In this document: piece after piece, positions 1 to 9,313 of the stretch
How the letters are laid out: each line of letters begins with the position of its first letter
Numbering within the stretch: the stretch's first letter is position 1
Source of the DNA: Paractinoplanes pyxinae
Lineage (GTDB): Bacteria > Actinomycetota > Actinomycetes > Mycobacteriales > Micromonosporaceae
Direction: 5' to 3'
Assembly (NCBI RefSeq): GCF_026626335.1
Contig: NZ_JAPNTZ010000004.1
Coordinates: 496,001-560,000, forward strand
Length of the DNA: 64,000 nt
Made by a program: the position numbers and the translations under genes
The notes under the pieces: model-generated
What the model was told of the DNA's origin: nothing
The model's input: only the letters and a program-made list of their open reading frames with translations
Databases searched by the model: none

Positions 1-1625
1 CGGGCCTGTGCGTTGAGCCCGGTGAGGTCGTCCTCGCCGCCGTTGCCCCCGGTCACCGACCGTGCGGTGGTCCAGGTGCTGCCGTTGGTCGAGGTCTGGA
101 TCTGGTAGGCCGACCCGTACGCGGCCTCCCAGAGAAGCCGTACGCGGGAGATGTTGTAGGTCTGGCCCAGGTCGACCTGGACCCACTGCGGGTCGCTGAA
201 CGCGCTCGACCAGCGGGTGCTCGTCGACGCGTCCACCGCGTTGGAGGCCGGGTACGAGGCGTTCTCGACGCTGGAGGCCGTGGCCGCCTTGCCCTGGGCG
301 AGGTTGGTCACCGGCGGCTGGCCGGTCAGTTCCTTGACGCGGATGTTGCGGAACGCGGCCTGGTCGCCGGCCCCGTGGTTCTGGATGCCGATATAACCAT
401 CGAGGTTGCGGGCCGGGTCGGTGTTGGTGAAGTCGTTGATCAGACGCCCGTTCAGGTAGACCCGGATGCGCTGGCCCTCGACGAGCAGTTCGTACGAGTT
501 CCACTCGCCGGCCGGGTTCAGCGCGGCGTCGCGGGCGGCGATGTCGGCCGACTTGAACGTGTAGATGGCGCCGGTGGTGCGGTCGGCCGCGTCGGTGGCG
601 TCGATCTGCACCTCGTAGCCCTGGTTGACGGCCACCCACGGGTCGTTGTTCGGGTTGGGGAAGCCGACGAAGATGCCCGAGTTGCTGTCGCCGGTGAGCC
701 GCCAGTCGGCCTTGAGCGAGTACGACGTGAACTGCTTGGCCGAGTACCAGTAGAGACCCATGCCGCCGGTCGAGCTCAGCGTGGCGTCGGTGTTGGTGAA
801 GCTGCCCGGCCCGGCCTGCGTCCAGCCGGTGGTGCTGCCGTTGTAGATCGCGGTGTAGCCGGTCTCGGGGCGGCAGTCGGCCTTGGCCCGGTTGGCCGCG
901 TAGCGAATGCCGCCCAGCAGGTGGCTGCGGAAATTCGCTTCGGCGTACGAAGCCTGGGTGTGGCCGAAGCCGGTGTACCACGATCGTCCGCTGTCGATCG
1001 TCTTGCACCACGAGATCGGATGGTCGGCGCCCATGTTGCCGCCCGAGTACGTCGACTCGTCCAGCGTCGCCAGCACGGCGGCGCTGCTGCGGGGGTTGGT
1101 CCGGTAGTTGTAGAGCTCGTCGTTGCGGGTCCAGTTCTGCGGCAGGTGCGCGCTGCTCGGGTGGGCCCGGTTCTGGACGCGCGCGGTGACCGTCTGGATG
1201 GCGGGGTGCGAGTCGAAGTAGGCGCCGACGAGGTTGCCGTAGAAGGGCCAGTCGTATTCGGTGTCGGCCGCGGCGTGCACCCCGGCGTACCCGCCGCCTC
1301 CCCGCACGTACGACTCGAAAGCCGTTTGCTGCGTCGCGTTGAGCACGTCGCCGGTGGTGTTGAGGAAGACGACCGTCTCGTACTGGGCGAGGTTGGCCGT
1401 GGTGAACGCGTTGGCGTCCTCGGTGGCGGTGACCGTGAAGTTGTTGGCCGCTCCGAGGTCGCGGATGGTCTGGATGCCGACCGGGATCGCGTCGTGGCGG
1501 AAGCCGGCCGTCTTGCTGAAGACGAGTACGTCGTACGGGGCGTCGGCTGCTGACGCGGGTGAAGCCGTGAACGTGCAGGCGGCGAGGGCGACCAGGGCCG
1601 CCGTGCCGGCTATCAGCTTGCGCAT
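1..1625 (-). CDS. Secreted ThuA + DUF1080 + F5/8 type C protein (3' end outside window)
   Basis: I read 541 codons on the minus strand from an ATG preceded by GGAGG; the gene runs off the window start without a stop. An N-terminal signal peptide of about 26 residues ends ASPASA. A ThuA (trehalose-utilisation) domain follows at about 28-245, with motifs such as AGFRHDA and GGGGYAGVHAAAD. A DUF1080 (3-keto-disaccharide hydrolase-like, concanavalin fold) domain lies at about 260-440, and a discoidin/F5/8 type C carbohydrate-binding domain starts near 450. This architecture is common in secreted actinobacterial proteins that handle oxidised disaccharides, but the substrate is not known from sequence. 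It lies downstream of the sugar dehydrogenase gene, across a hairpin, and may be partly co-transcribed with it. Confidence 0.85.
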   Translation of the reverse strand, partial: MRKLIAGTAALVALAACTFTASPASAADAPYDVLVFSKTAGFRHDAIPVGIQTIRDLGAANNFTVTATEDANAFTTANLAQYETVVFLNTTGDVLNATQQTAFESYVRGGGGYAGVHAAADTEYDWPFYGNLVGAYFDSHPAIQTVTARVQNRAHPSSAHLPQNWTRNDELYNYRTNPRSSAAVLATLDESTYSGGNMGADHPISWCKTIDSGRSWYTGFGHTQASYAEANFRSHLLGGIRYAANRAKADCRPETGYTAIYNGSTTGWTQAGPGSFTNTDATLSSTGGMGLYWYSAKQFTSYSLKADWRLTGDSNSGIFVGFPNPNNDPWVAVNQGYEVQIDATDAADRTTGAIYTFKSADIAARDAALNPAGEWNSYELLVEGQRIRVYLNGRLINDFTNTDPARNLDGYIGIQNHGAGDQAAFRNIRVKELTGQPPVTNLAQGKAATASSVENASYPASNAVDASTSTRWSSAFSDPQWVQVDLGQTYNISRVRLLWEAAYGSAYQIQTSTNGSTWTTARSVTGGNGGEDDLTGLNAQA

Positions 1626-1648
1626 GAAACCTCCTGTGCTGGGGGAGA

Positions 1649-1680
1649 GTGGGCGCCCGCTTGGGGGAACGGGCGCCCAC
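1649..1680 (-). terminator. Perfect 11-bp hairpin between two secreted-protein genes
   Basis: GTGGGCGCCCG and CGGGCGCCCAC form an 11-bp stem with a 10-nt loop. It lies 15 nt after the sugar dehydrogenase stop codon and 23 nt before the ThuA-protein start. No T-tract follows, as is usual for high-GC terminators. It could terminate or attenuate read-through into the ThuA gene. Confidence 0.6.
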
Positions 1681-1695
1681 CCCTGAGGGGAAGGA

Positions 1696-4539
1696 TCAGC
1701 TGCCGTACACCTCGAAGTTGAAGAGCGAGTAGCCCCACGCCGTGGCCCGGGTGGTGCCGTTGATGCGCACGTATCTGGCCTGCGCGCTCAGGCCCGTGTT
1801 GTCGTCCTCGGCGCCGTTGCCGCCGGTGACCGACCGGGCCGTGGTCCACGTGGTGCCGTTGGTGGAGGTCTGGATCTGGTAGGCCGACGCATAAGCGGCC
1901 TCCCACTGCAGGCGTACGCGGGAAACGGTTCTGGTCGTCCCCAGGTCGACCTGGATCCATTGCGGATCACTGAACGCGCTCGACCAGCGGGTGGTCGCGC
2001 TCGCGTCGACCGCCGCCGATGCCGGATAGGTGGCGCTCTCGCTGCTCGACGCCGTGGCCGGCTTGTTCAGCGAGAGCAGGCTCTGCGTGGCGCCGGTGGT
2101 GAACGAGAAGCTGTCCACGTCGAACAACGCGCCCGTTCCGGTGCCGGCGAAGGTCAGGTAGAGCGACGTCGTGCCGGCCGGCGCCCCGCTGATCGTCCCG
2201 GTGACGTTGACGAATGTGTCCCACGAGCCGGTCGGAGCCACCGTGGCCGAGCCGATCACGGTTCCGGTGGCCGATCCCGTACGCACCTGGACCGTGCCGC
2301 CGCTGCCGGCCGACGACACCCGGGCCGTGAACGACGTGGCGTTGTTCAGCTTGTACGGATCGAACTGGATCCAGTCGCCGTTGTTGATGTCGCCGACCGT
2401 CTGCCCGCCCTCAGCCGTCGTCTTGCTGAACTTGTTGACCCCGGACGAGGTCTTGTAGTGCTCGGCCTGGCGCTTACGTGGGGCGAGGATGTTCTGCGCG
2501 TTGCCGACCAGCCCGCCCTTGTCGGTGTAGGAGGCGTCGAAGATCGGGAAGATGTTCGCCGCGTCGTCGTGCTCGCCGTCGGTCGGGATGGTGATCGTGC
2601 CCGAGCAGCCGGTCTGCGACGTGATCTGGTGCCCGTGCTGGTCGTGGCCGAGCACGTACGCCATGGTCACCTTGGAGCAGTCGATCGTCCCGTCCTCGGG
2701 GTCGGTGACGGTCACGCTCCACGGGATGCTGTCGCCGAACGAGGCGAGCTGCCCCGCGGCCGGCGCGTTGATGGTGACCTTGGGCGCGGTGTTGCCGACC
2801 GTGACGGTCACGCTGGCCGTTCCGGTCGCGCCCTGCGGGTCGCGGACGGTCAAGGTCGCCGTGTACGTGCCATTGCTGCTGTACGTCTTGGCCGGGTTGG
2901 CCGCCGTCGACGTGGTGCCGTCGCCGAACGCCCACGAGTAGGTGAGCGCCCCGCCCTCGGGATCGCTGCTGCCGGCCGACGAGAACGTCACCGACAGCGG
3001 GGCCGAGCCCGACGTCGGGTTCGCACTGGCCTGGGCCGTCGGCGCCCGGTTGCCACCGGCCACGTAGTCGTAGCGGTACAGCGCCGAGTTGGCGTCCCCG
3101 TTGAAGTAGCCGGTGCCGTAGTCGAGGACGTAGAGCGCGCCGTCGGGGCCGAACGCCAGGTCCATGACCTGCTTGCCGTTCCACGGGAACGTGTCGATCG
3201 CGCCGTACGTGCCGTTGGCGTTGACCACGGTCGGCTTGATCCAGCCGCGGCCGAACTCGCCGGCGAAGAACTGCCCGTCGAACACCTGCGGGAACTTGGT
3301 CGTCGAGGGGTTGCTCGCGCTGTAGCGGTAGACCGGGCCGCCCATCGGCGACTCGGAGCCGCCGCCGAACTCCGGCGGGGAGCCGGCGTCGCCCGCGTAC
3401 CGAATCCAGGCCGGCTGGGCCGGGGGCAGCGTGGTCAGGCCGGTGTTGCGGAACGAGTTGTTGGTCGGCCCGCCGGTGCAGTTGTACTTGGGGCCGGTCG
3501 CATTAGTGGCGAAGTTCCATTCGTTGTACGTCTCGGTGCTCGTGTTCGTGCCGGTGCAGTAGGGCCAGCCGAAGTTGCCGGGCGCGGTGACCCGGTTGAA
3601 CTCGACCTGCCCGGACGGGCCGCGCGTGGCCGAGGTCGTGCCCGCGTCCGGCCCGTAGTCGCCCACGTAGACCACGCCGGTGGCCTTGTCGACGCTGATC
3701 CGGTACGGGTTGCGGAAGCCCATCGCGTAGATCTCGGGCCGCGTGTTGGCCGTGCCCGGCGCGAACAGGTTGCCGGCCGGGATCGAGTACGTCCCGTTGG
3801 CGTTCACCTTGATCCGCAGGAGCTTGCCCCGCAGGTCGTTGGTGTTGGCCGCGCTGCGCTGGGCGTCGTAGACCGGGTTGCGGTCGGTGCGCTCGTCGAT
3901 CGGGGAGTACCCGGCCGAGTCGAACGGGTTCGAGTCGTCGCCGGTGGACAGGAACAGGTTGCCGGCCGCGTCGAAGTCCATGTCGCCGCCGACGTGGCAG
4001 CACTGGCCGCGGTCGGTGGCCACATCCAGAACGTTGACCTGGCTGCCCAGGTTGACCGAGAAGTCGGCGTTGAGGGTGAACCGCGACAGCCGGTTGACCC
4101 CGGCCCAGGTGGCCCAGGTGGCCGCCGTGCCGGTGGCCGGGGCGTCACCGGCCGGGGTGTTCAGCGGGGGAGCGTAGAACAGGAAGATCTGCCGGTTGGT
4201 GGCGAAGCCGGGGTCGACCGCCACGCCCTGCAGGCCCTCCTCGTCGTGGGTGTAGACGGGGATGTTGGCGATGACCGTGGTGTTGCCGGCCGCGTCGGTG
4301 CGCCGCAGGGTGCCGTTGCGGGCGGTGTGCAGCACCGACCGGTCGGGCAGCACGGCCAGGCTCATCGGCTCGCCGGTCTCGGCGACGCCCTTGGCCAGCG
4401 TGACCTGCTGGAAGTCGGCCGGGTTGATCACCGCGGCGGCCGGGGTGGCGGGAGCGAGCGCCACCGTGAGGACGGAGGAGAGCAGAAGAGCAGCGGTACC
4501 CATCGCTGTTCTTCGATGGATTTGGGTCTTTTGGTTCAC
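1696..4539 (-). CDS. Secreted PQQ-type glucose/sorbosone dehydrogenase with PKD, CBM6-like and F5/8 C domains
   Basis: The product is 947 residues from a GTG start, chosen because AGGAAGGG lies just upstream and the signal peptide (RRTAMGTAALLLSS, ending TPAAA) follows directly. A six-bladed soluble aldose/sorbosone dehydrogenase domain spans about 38-495 (GLQGVAVDPGF, GFRNPYRI, DLAFGPDGALYVLDYG). A PKD domain follows at about 500-585 (GSAPLSVTFSSAGSSDPEGG), then a CBM6-like jelly roll at about 680-810 and a C-terminal F5/8 type C domain. The likely role is extracellular oxidation of a sugar while anchored on polysaccharide; the acceptor and substrate cannot be told. The F5/8 C domain is almost the same as in the downstream ThuA protein. 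Confidence 0.85.
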   Translation of the reverse strand: MNQKTQIHRRTAMGTAALLLSSVLTVALAPATPAAAVINPADFQQVTLAKGVAETGEPMSLAVLPDRSVLHTARNGTLRRTDAAGNTTVIANIPVYTHDEEGLQGVAVDPGFATNRQIFLFYAPPLNTPAGDAPATGTAATWATWAGVNRLSRFTLNADFSVNLGSQVNVLDVATDRGQCCHVGGDMDFDAAGNLFLSTGDDSNPFDSAGYSPIDERTDRNPVYDAQRSAANTNDLRGKLLRIKVNANGTYSIPAGNLFAPGTANTRPEIYAMGFRNPYRISVDKATGVVYVGDYGPDAGTTSATRGPSGQVEFNRVTAPGNFGWPYCTGTNTSTETYNEWNFATNATGPKYNCTGGPTNNSFRNTGLTTLPPAQPAWIRYAGDAGSPPEFGGGSESPMGGPVYRYSASNPSTTKFPQVFDGQFFAGEFGRGWIKPTVVNANGTYGAIDTFPWNGKQVMDLAFGPDGALYVLDYGTGYFNGDANSALYRYDYVAGGNRAPTAQASANPTSGSAPLSVTFSSAGSSDPEGGALTYSWAFGDGTTSTAANPAKTYSSNGTYTATLTVRDPQGATGTASVTVTVGNTAPKVTINAPAAGQLASFGDSIPWSVTVTDPEDGTIDCSKVTMAYVLGHDQHGHQITSQTGCSGTITIPTDGEHDDAANIFPIFDASYTDKGGLVGNAQNILAPRKRQAEHYKTSSGVNKFSKTTAEGGQTVGDINNGDWIQFDPYKLNNATSFTARVSSAGSGGTVQVRTGSATGTVIGSATVAPTGSWDTFVNVTGTISGAPAGTTSLYLTFAGTGTGALFDVDSFSFTTGATQSLLSLNKPATASSSESATYPASAAVDASATTRWSSAFSDPQWIQVDLGTTRTVSRVRLQWEAAYASAYQIQTSTNGTTWTTARSVTGGNGAEDDNTGLSAQARYVRINGTTRATAWGYSLFNFEVYGS

Positions 4540-4659
4540 GTGGTCCCTTCCTGACTCTGATGCCAGGCAAGGCGCGTGCCGCCGCGCCGCAGCCGGGGAT
4601 TGCTGTGGCTCACGGGCGTGCTTCGACCACGTGCCGGTGGGGGCCGTCACGCGCCGGAA

Positions 4660-4745
4660 ACAATCCCGTAGTGGGCTTCACGTTATGAAGTAAGGAACTG
4701 TCCTGTCCAGACTTTTGGATCGACGAACAAAACTTTTGCGGCATC
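4660..4745 (-). promoter_or_regulatory. AT-richer control region upstream of the sugar dehydrogenase
   Basis: This 220-bp gap between the histidine kinase stop and the dehydrogenase start holds no gene. I see an inverted repeat CTTCA-N5-TGAAG at 4676-4690 and two copies of ACTTTTG at 4711 and 4732, exactly 21 bp (two helical turns) apart. The second sits in the palindrome CAAAACTTTTG. These are plausible repressor sites for a sugar-responsive regulator; no regulator is assigned. Confidence 0.35.
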
Positions 4746-4759
4746 AGCCGAAAGCAGCG

Positions 4760-6493
4760 TCACGCGAGCGGTAGACGCACCGTGAAGGTCGTGCCCAGGT
4801 GGGGACGACTGGCCACCTCGATGCGGCCGCCGTGGTCGGTGACTATGCGTTGCGCGATGGTCAGGCCCAGGCCGCTGCCGCCGGTGGCGCGCTGCCGGGC
4901 CGGGTCGGCCCGCCAGAATCGCTCGAAGACGTGCGGCAGGTCGTTGGCGGCGATGCCCACGCCGGTGTCCTCGACGGACAGCACCGCGGAGCCCTCCTCG
5001 GTCCGGGTACGTACGACCACCCGGCCGCCCCGGTCGGTGTACCGGATCGCGTTGGTCAGCAGGTTGCCCAGCACCTGACGCATCCGGTCCTGATCGGCCG
5101 AGATCCAGATCGGAGTGTCCGCCTCGACCTCGAGCGTCACCCCGGCCGCGGCCGCCACCGCCAGCTGCGCGGTCACCCCGGCCGCGGCCAGCTCGGCCAG
5201 GTCGGTCGGGGTGCGGGTGTAGCCCAGGTCGCCCGCCTCGGCCAGGGCCAGCACCTGCAGGTCGTCCAGGATGCGGCGCTGCAGCAGGGTCTCCTCGTGC
5301 AGCGAGGCGAACAGCTCCCGGCTCGGCTCGATCACGCCGTCGGCCAGGCCCTCGAGATAGCCGCGCAGGTTCGACAACGGCGTACGCATCTCGTGCGCGA
5401 CATCGGCCACGAGCCGGCGCTGTCTCTCCTCGCTCTCCTGCACCGCCTTGGCCATGGCGTTGAACGACCGGGACAGCTGGGCCAGCTCGCCGTGGCCCTC
5501 GTCGCGCACCCGCACGTCGTGCTGGCCGGCCGCGAGCAGGATGGAGGCCCCGGTGAGCCGCCGCACCGGGCGGCTGACCTGCCGGGCGATCAGGAAGGTG
5601 CCGGCCAGCGCCACGATCAGCAGCCCGGCCGCGCCGGCCAGCGCCGGGCGCCCGAAGTCGGCCACCTCGACCGTGCTGCGCCCGCCCAGGTACAGCAGCA
5701 GCGGCACGGCCGAGCTGGTGACCACCGTGTCGTTGAAGGCGCCGCGCAGGCAGGCCGTGGTGGTCAGGTCGGCGTCCATGCCCTCGCCGGGCTTCAGCCG
5801 CTCGCACCGCACCAGGTAGTCCCAATAGCCCTGGAACCAGTACGTGTCGCCGAGCACCCGGTCGGTCGCCTTGCGCAGACACTCGGGCGACTTGGTGAGC
5901 TGAGCCTGGGTCACGTAGGGCGCCGTCTCGCGGGCCAGCGCCGGATCGGCGCCGGTGGCGTCGCCCAGGCAGCGCACCAGCACCAGGCCGGCCCGGTACT
6001 GCGCGGCCTGTTTCAGGGTGATCTCGGCCGGGCCGTTGCGCACCGGGTCGGTGGGCCCGAACAGATCCCGGGGGATGTAGTTGATCTTTGCCAGGGAGGC
6101 CGCCGGCCGCACGGGCGCGGTCGCCGCCACCGGTGCGAACCGGGGCGCCGGGAGCGGGTCGATGTCGTACGCGACGGGTTGCACCGGCCCCGACGGGCGG
6201 TTGGCCTGGATGTCCGAGTCGACCAGCACCTCGCCCTCGGCCGTCTGCAGCTGGATGTGCAGGCCGGTGCGCTCGGACAGGTTGCCGACGACCTGGTCGA
6301 CCCCCGGCCACCGGCCGTGCCGCAGCCCGTACTGCCGGATCTCCGAGATGATCTCGGACCGGTGCCGGCTCTGCAGCTCCAGCGCCTGGGACACCTCGCG
6401 CGAGCTCAGCTTGAGCGTGAGCCAGGCCGTGGCGCCGATCGCGGTCGACGCCACCAGCAGCACCAGCACGAAGATCCGCAGGCGGAAACTCAC
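4760..6493 (-). CDS. Membrane sensor histidine kinase (OmpR-partner type)
   Basis: The product is 577 residues from a GTG that overlaps the response-regulator stop by 4 bp (GTGA), so the pair is translationally coupled. TM1 is at about 7-28. An extracytoplasmic region of roughly 260 residues contains several cysteines (CLGDATG, CLRKATD, VRCERLK, ACLRG) that could form disulfides. TM2 lies at about 290-312, followed by HAMP, HisKA (DVAHEMRTPLSNLRGYLEG, phospho-His near residue 368) and HATPase_c (NLLTNAIRYTDRGG, GSGLGLTIAQRI). The reading frame stays open for about 160 codons upstream, but that part overlaps the regulator and is not coding. The signal sensed is unknown. Confidence 0.9.
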   Translation of the reverse strand: MSFRLRIFVLVLLVASTAIGATAWLTLKLSSREVSQALELQSRHRSEIISEIRQYGLRHGRWPGVDQVVGNLSERTGLHIQLQTAEGEVLVDSDIQANRPSGPVQPVAYDIDPLPAPRFAPVAATAPVRPAASLAKINYIPRDLFGPTDPVRNGPAEITLKQAAQYRAGLVLVRCLGDATGADPALARETAPYVTQAQLTKSPECLRKATDRVLGDTYWFQGYWDYLVRCERLKPGEGMDADLTTTACLRGAFNDTVVTSSAVPLLLYLGGRSTVEVADFGRPALAGAAGLLIVALAGTFLIARQVSRPVRRLTGASILLAAGQHDVRVRDEGHGELAQLSRSFNAMAKAVQESEERQRRLVADVAHEMRTPLSNLRGYLEGLADGVIEPSRELFASLHEETLLQRRILDDLQVLALAEAGDLGYTRTPTDLAELAAAGVTAQLAVAAAAGVTLEVEADTPIWISADQDRMRQVLGNLLTNAIRYTDRGGRVVVRTRTEEGSAVLSVEDTGVGIAANDLPHVFERFWRADPARQRATGGSGLGLTIAQRIVTDHGGRIEVASRPHLGTTFTVRLPLA

Positions 6494-7173
6494 TTCTCGG
6501 CCATCCGGTAACCCCGGCCGTAGACCGTCTGCACGTAGCGGGGCTCGGCCGGATTGTCCTCGATCTTGCGGCGCAGGTTGACCACGTGCGCGTCGACCGT
6601 ACGGGCCGAGACGTCGTGCTCGAAGCCGAACGTCTTGTCGATGATCTGGCCCCGGGTGAAGACCCGGCCCGGCTCGCGGGCCAGCAGCTCGAGGATGCCG
6701 AACTCCTTCGCCGTCAGCGTCACCGCCTCGCCGCGCACCCGCACCTCGAACCGGCCCGCGTCGACCTCGAGGTCGCCCACCCGCAGGATCGACGACGGGC
6801 CGTCGGCCGCGCCCGTGCGGCGCAGCAGCGCCCGCACCCGGGCCGTCAGTTCGCGCGGGCTCACCGGCTTGGGCATGTAGTCGTCGGCGCCGATGTCCAG
6901 CCCGAGCAGCATGTCGTTCTCCGACGAGCGGGCGGTGACCATCAGGATGGCCACCGGCGACTCGGCCCGCAGGATCCGGCACACGTCCAGCCCGTCGACC
7001 AGCGGCATCATCACGTCCAGCACAACCAGGTCGGGCTTGCGGGCGCGGGCCACGTCGAGCGCCGACCGGCCGTCACCCACAGTGATCACCTGGTGCCCCT
7101 CCTTCTCGAGGTAGAGGCGGATGAGCTGGGCGTGCTTCGGGTCGTCGTCGGCCACCAGGATGCGTGCGGTCAC
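6490..7173 (-). CDS. OmpR/PhoB-family response regulator
   Basis: The product is 227 residues from a GTG start. The receiver domain carries the acidic triad ADDD at 8-11 and phospho-acceptor D53 in VVLDVMMP. A C-terminal winged-helix (Trans_reg_C) domain covers about 130-225 (EFGILELLAREPGRVFTRGQ, DAHVVNLRRKIEDNP). It is the first gene of a two-gene operon with the histidine kinase. A 9-bp inverted repeat upstream, between this gene and asnB, is a candidate binding site. Confidence 0.93.
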   Translation of the reverse strand: MTARILVADDDPKHAQLIRLYLEKEGHQVITVGDGRSALDVARARKPDLVVLDVMMPLVDGLDVCRILRAESPVAILMVTARSSENDMLLGLDIGADDYMPKPVSPRELTARVRALLRRTGAADGPSSILRVGDLEVDAGRFEVRVRGEAVTLTAKEFGILELLAREPGRVFTRGQIIDKTFGFEHDVSARTVDAHVVNLRRKIEDNPAEPRYVQTVYGRGYRMAEK

Positions 7174-7227
7174 GAAGGCGATTGTGACCTCGCCGCGCCA
7201 CCCCCATCAAAGAATGTGAGATTCCGA

Positions 7228-7268
7228 TGAAGAACTGAACCGATAGCGATGGGCCCACAAGTTCTTCA
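7228..7268. promoter_or_regulatory. Inverted repeat in the divergent regulator/asnB promoter region
   Basis: TGAAGAACT at 7228-7236 and AGTTCTTCA at 7260-7268 form a perfect 9-bp inverted repeat with centres about three helical turns apart. It lies in the 142-bp gap between the divergently transcribed response regulator and asnB. It could be the operator of the adjacent regulator controlling both directions. This is inferred from position only. Confidence 0.4.
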
Positions 7269-7315
7269 CAGATTCCGGCCTAACTTCCCGGTCAACCGAC
7301 AGGGGAGGACCGACC

Positions 7316-9259
7316 ATGTGTGGGCTGAACGTCTTCGTGAGCAGCCGCCCGGCCGCGGGAACACCGGACCAGGCGACCGCCGACGCGTTCTCCGCCGCGC
7401 TCGAGACCATGCACCACCGCGGCCCGGACGACACCCGCGTGGAGTTCACCGACGGCGCGGCGTTCGGCTTCAAGCGGCTCGCGATCATCGATCGTGAGGA
7501 GGCCGCCCAGCCGGTGCACTACCGCGACCGGTGGACCGTCGTCTTCAACGGTGAGATCTACAACTACCGCGAGCTGCGGGCCGAGCTGATCAGCGAGCAC
7601 GGCGCCACCTTCGCTACCGAGGGTGACAGCGAGGTGCTGGCCGCGGCCTTTTACTTCTGGGGCCCCGCGGCGTTGCCCCGGCTCCGCGGCATGTTCGCCT
7701 TCGTCGCGTACGACCAGTGGACCGGGACGCTGCATGCGGCGCGCGACCCCTTCGGCATCAAGCCGCTCTACCTGCTCGAGACGGTCGACGGGCTGTTCCT
7801 GGCCAGCGAGCGCAAGGCCCTGCTCGCCTTCGCGGCCGGCTCCGGCCCCTCGATCGACACCGACGCGCTCGCGCACTACTTCACCTTCCAGTACGTGCCC
7901 GACCCGCTCACCCTGCACAAGCACATCCGCCGCCTGCCGCCCGGCCACCGCCTGACCTGGACCCCCGGCGGCGGCGTGCGCACCGAGCGCTACTTCCGCC
8001 CCCAGCTGCGCCCCCTGCACAAGACCCCCGAGGACGCCCAGGCCGCCATCCGCGACGCGCTGCGCGACAGCGTGCACAAGCACCTGCACGCCGACGTGCC
8101 GGTCGGGGCGTTCCTGTCCAGCGGCGTCGACTCGTCGGCCGTCGTCGCGCTGGCCCGCGAGGTCAAGCCCGACCTGCACGTGTTCACGGCCGGGTTCGCG
8201 GCCGACGGCTACTCCGAGATCGAGATCGCGCAGGACACGGCGGCCCAATTGGGCGTACGCATCACCCCCACCGTGGTCACCGAGGACGACGTAATCCGCG
8301 AGCTCCCGCGGATCGTCCACCTGCTCGACGACCCGGTGGCCGACCCGTCGCTGGTGCCGCTGTACTTCCTGGCCCAGACGGCGTCGCGCTACGTCACGGT
8401 GACGCTGTCGGGTGAGGGTTCCGACGAGCTGTTCGGCGGCTACACCATCTACCGCGAGCCGGCCTCCCTGTCGTCCATCGAGCGCCTGCCCAACGGCATG
8501 AAGCGCGGCCTGCGCGGCCTGGCCCACGCCATCCCCGAGGGGGTGCGCGGCCGCAGCTTCCTCGAACGCGGCACCACCCCGATCGAGGAGCGCTACTACG
8601 GCAACGCCCGCATCTTCTCGCCGGAAGAGAAGGCGCAGCTGCTGCGCTTCACGGCCGACCCGCACACTGCCGTCACCAGCCACCTGTACGCGGAAACGGC
8701 CGACGTCGACGACGTGGCCTCCATGCAGTACGTCGACCTGCACACCTGGCTGCCCGGCGACATCCTGTGCAAGGCCGACCGCATGTCGATGGCGCACTCG
8801 CTCGAACTGCGCGTGCCCTTCCTCGACCCGGTCGTCTACGCCGCCGCGGCCGGCCTGCCGACCGAGCAGAAACTGCCCCCGCACAGCACCACCACCAAGC
8901 ACGCGCTGCGCGAGGCCATGCGCGGCATCGTCCCCGAATCGGTGCGCGAGCGCCGCAAGCTCGGCTTCCCGACCCCGACCCGCCTGTGGCTGAAGGGCAG
9001 CATCGGCGACTGGATCGGCGGCCTCATCGCCGGCTCCGGCCCCCGCCACCTGATCGACGTCGACTACGCGCTGCGCCTGCTCACCGAGCACCGGGCCGGC
9101 CACGCCGACAACTCGCGCAAGGTGTGGACGGTCGCCATGTTCTGCCTGTGGTGGGCCATCTTCGTCGACCGCACGATCCGCCCGGCCCCGCTCACCATGA
9201 ACCTGACCCCGCCCGCTTACGCGAACGACCGAATCACGACAGTCCTGACTGGCCGGTAA
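7316..9259 (+). CDS. asnB: Glutamine-hydrolysing asparagine synthase
   Basis: The product is 647 residues, close to the usual length of long actinobacterial AsnB proteins. The start is fixed by Cys2 (MCGLNVF), the N-terminal nucleophile of the glutaminase domain (2 to about 200; RLAIID, NGEIYNY, GDSEV). The ATP-pyrophosphatase synthase domain follows with its PP-loop LSSGVDSS near 268 and GEGSDELFGGY. It makes Asn from Asp, Gln and ATP in the cytosol. AGGGGAGGACC upstream is the ribosome site. No asparagine-related gene lies nearby. Amidotransferases of this family also act in peptide or cell-wall amidation, so the exact acceptor is not certain. Confidence 0.88.
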   Translation: MCGLNVFVSSRPAAGTPDQATADAFSAALETMHHRGPDDTRVEFTDGAAFGFKRLAIIDREEAAQPVHYRDRWTVVFNGEIYNYRELRAELISEHGATFATEGDSEVLAAAFYFWGPAALPRLRGMFAFVAYDQWTGTLHAARDPFGIKPLYLLETVDGLFLASERKALLAFAAGSGPSIDTDALAHYFTFQYVPDPLTLHKHIRRLPPGHRLTWTPGGGVRTERYFRPQLRPLHKTPEDAQAAIRDALRDSVHKHLHADVPVGAFLSSGVDSSAVVALAREVKPDLHVFTAGFAADGYSEIEIAQDTAAQLGVRITPTVVTEDDVIRELPRIVHLLDDPVADPSLVPLYFLAQTASRYVTVTLSGEGSDELFGGYTIYREPASLSSIERLPNGMKRGLRGLAHAIPEGVRGRSFLERGTTPIEERYYGNARIFSPEEKAQLLRFTADPHTAVTSHLYAETADVDDVASMQYVDLHTWLPGDILCKADRMSMAHSLELRVPFLDPVVYAAAAGLPTEQKLPPHSTTTKHALREAMRGIVPESVRERRKLGFPTPTRLWLKGSIGDWIGGLIAGSGPRHLIDVDYALRLLTEHRAGHADNSRKVWTVAMFCLWWAIFVDRTIRPAPLTMNLTPPAYANDRITTVLTGR

Positions 9260-9313
9260 CAACCGGGACTACCATCGGTCGCGCCGAACTCGACCGAGGG
9301 GGTACCCCGAGCC

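Noticed and set aside
375-4554. Long plus-strand open frames (for example 375-1553 and 1960-4554)
   Set aside because: They are antisense to clearly coding minus-strand genes and have the Arg/Gly/Val-rich composition of high-GC shadow frames.
7292-9262. 656-codon minus-strand frame opposite asnB
   Set aside because: Shadow of asnB; no recognisable motifs, while the plus strand has the complete AsnB active sites.
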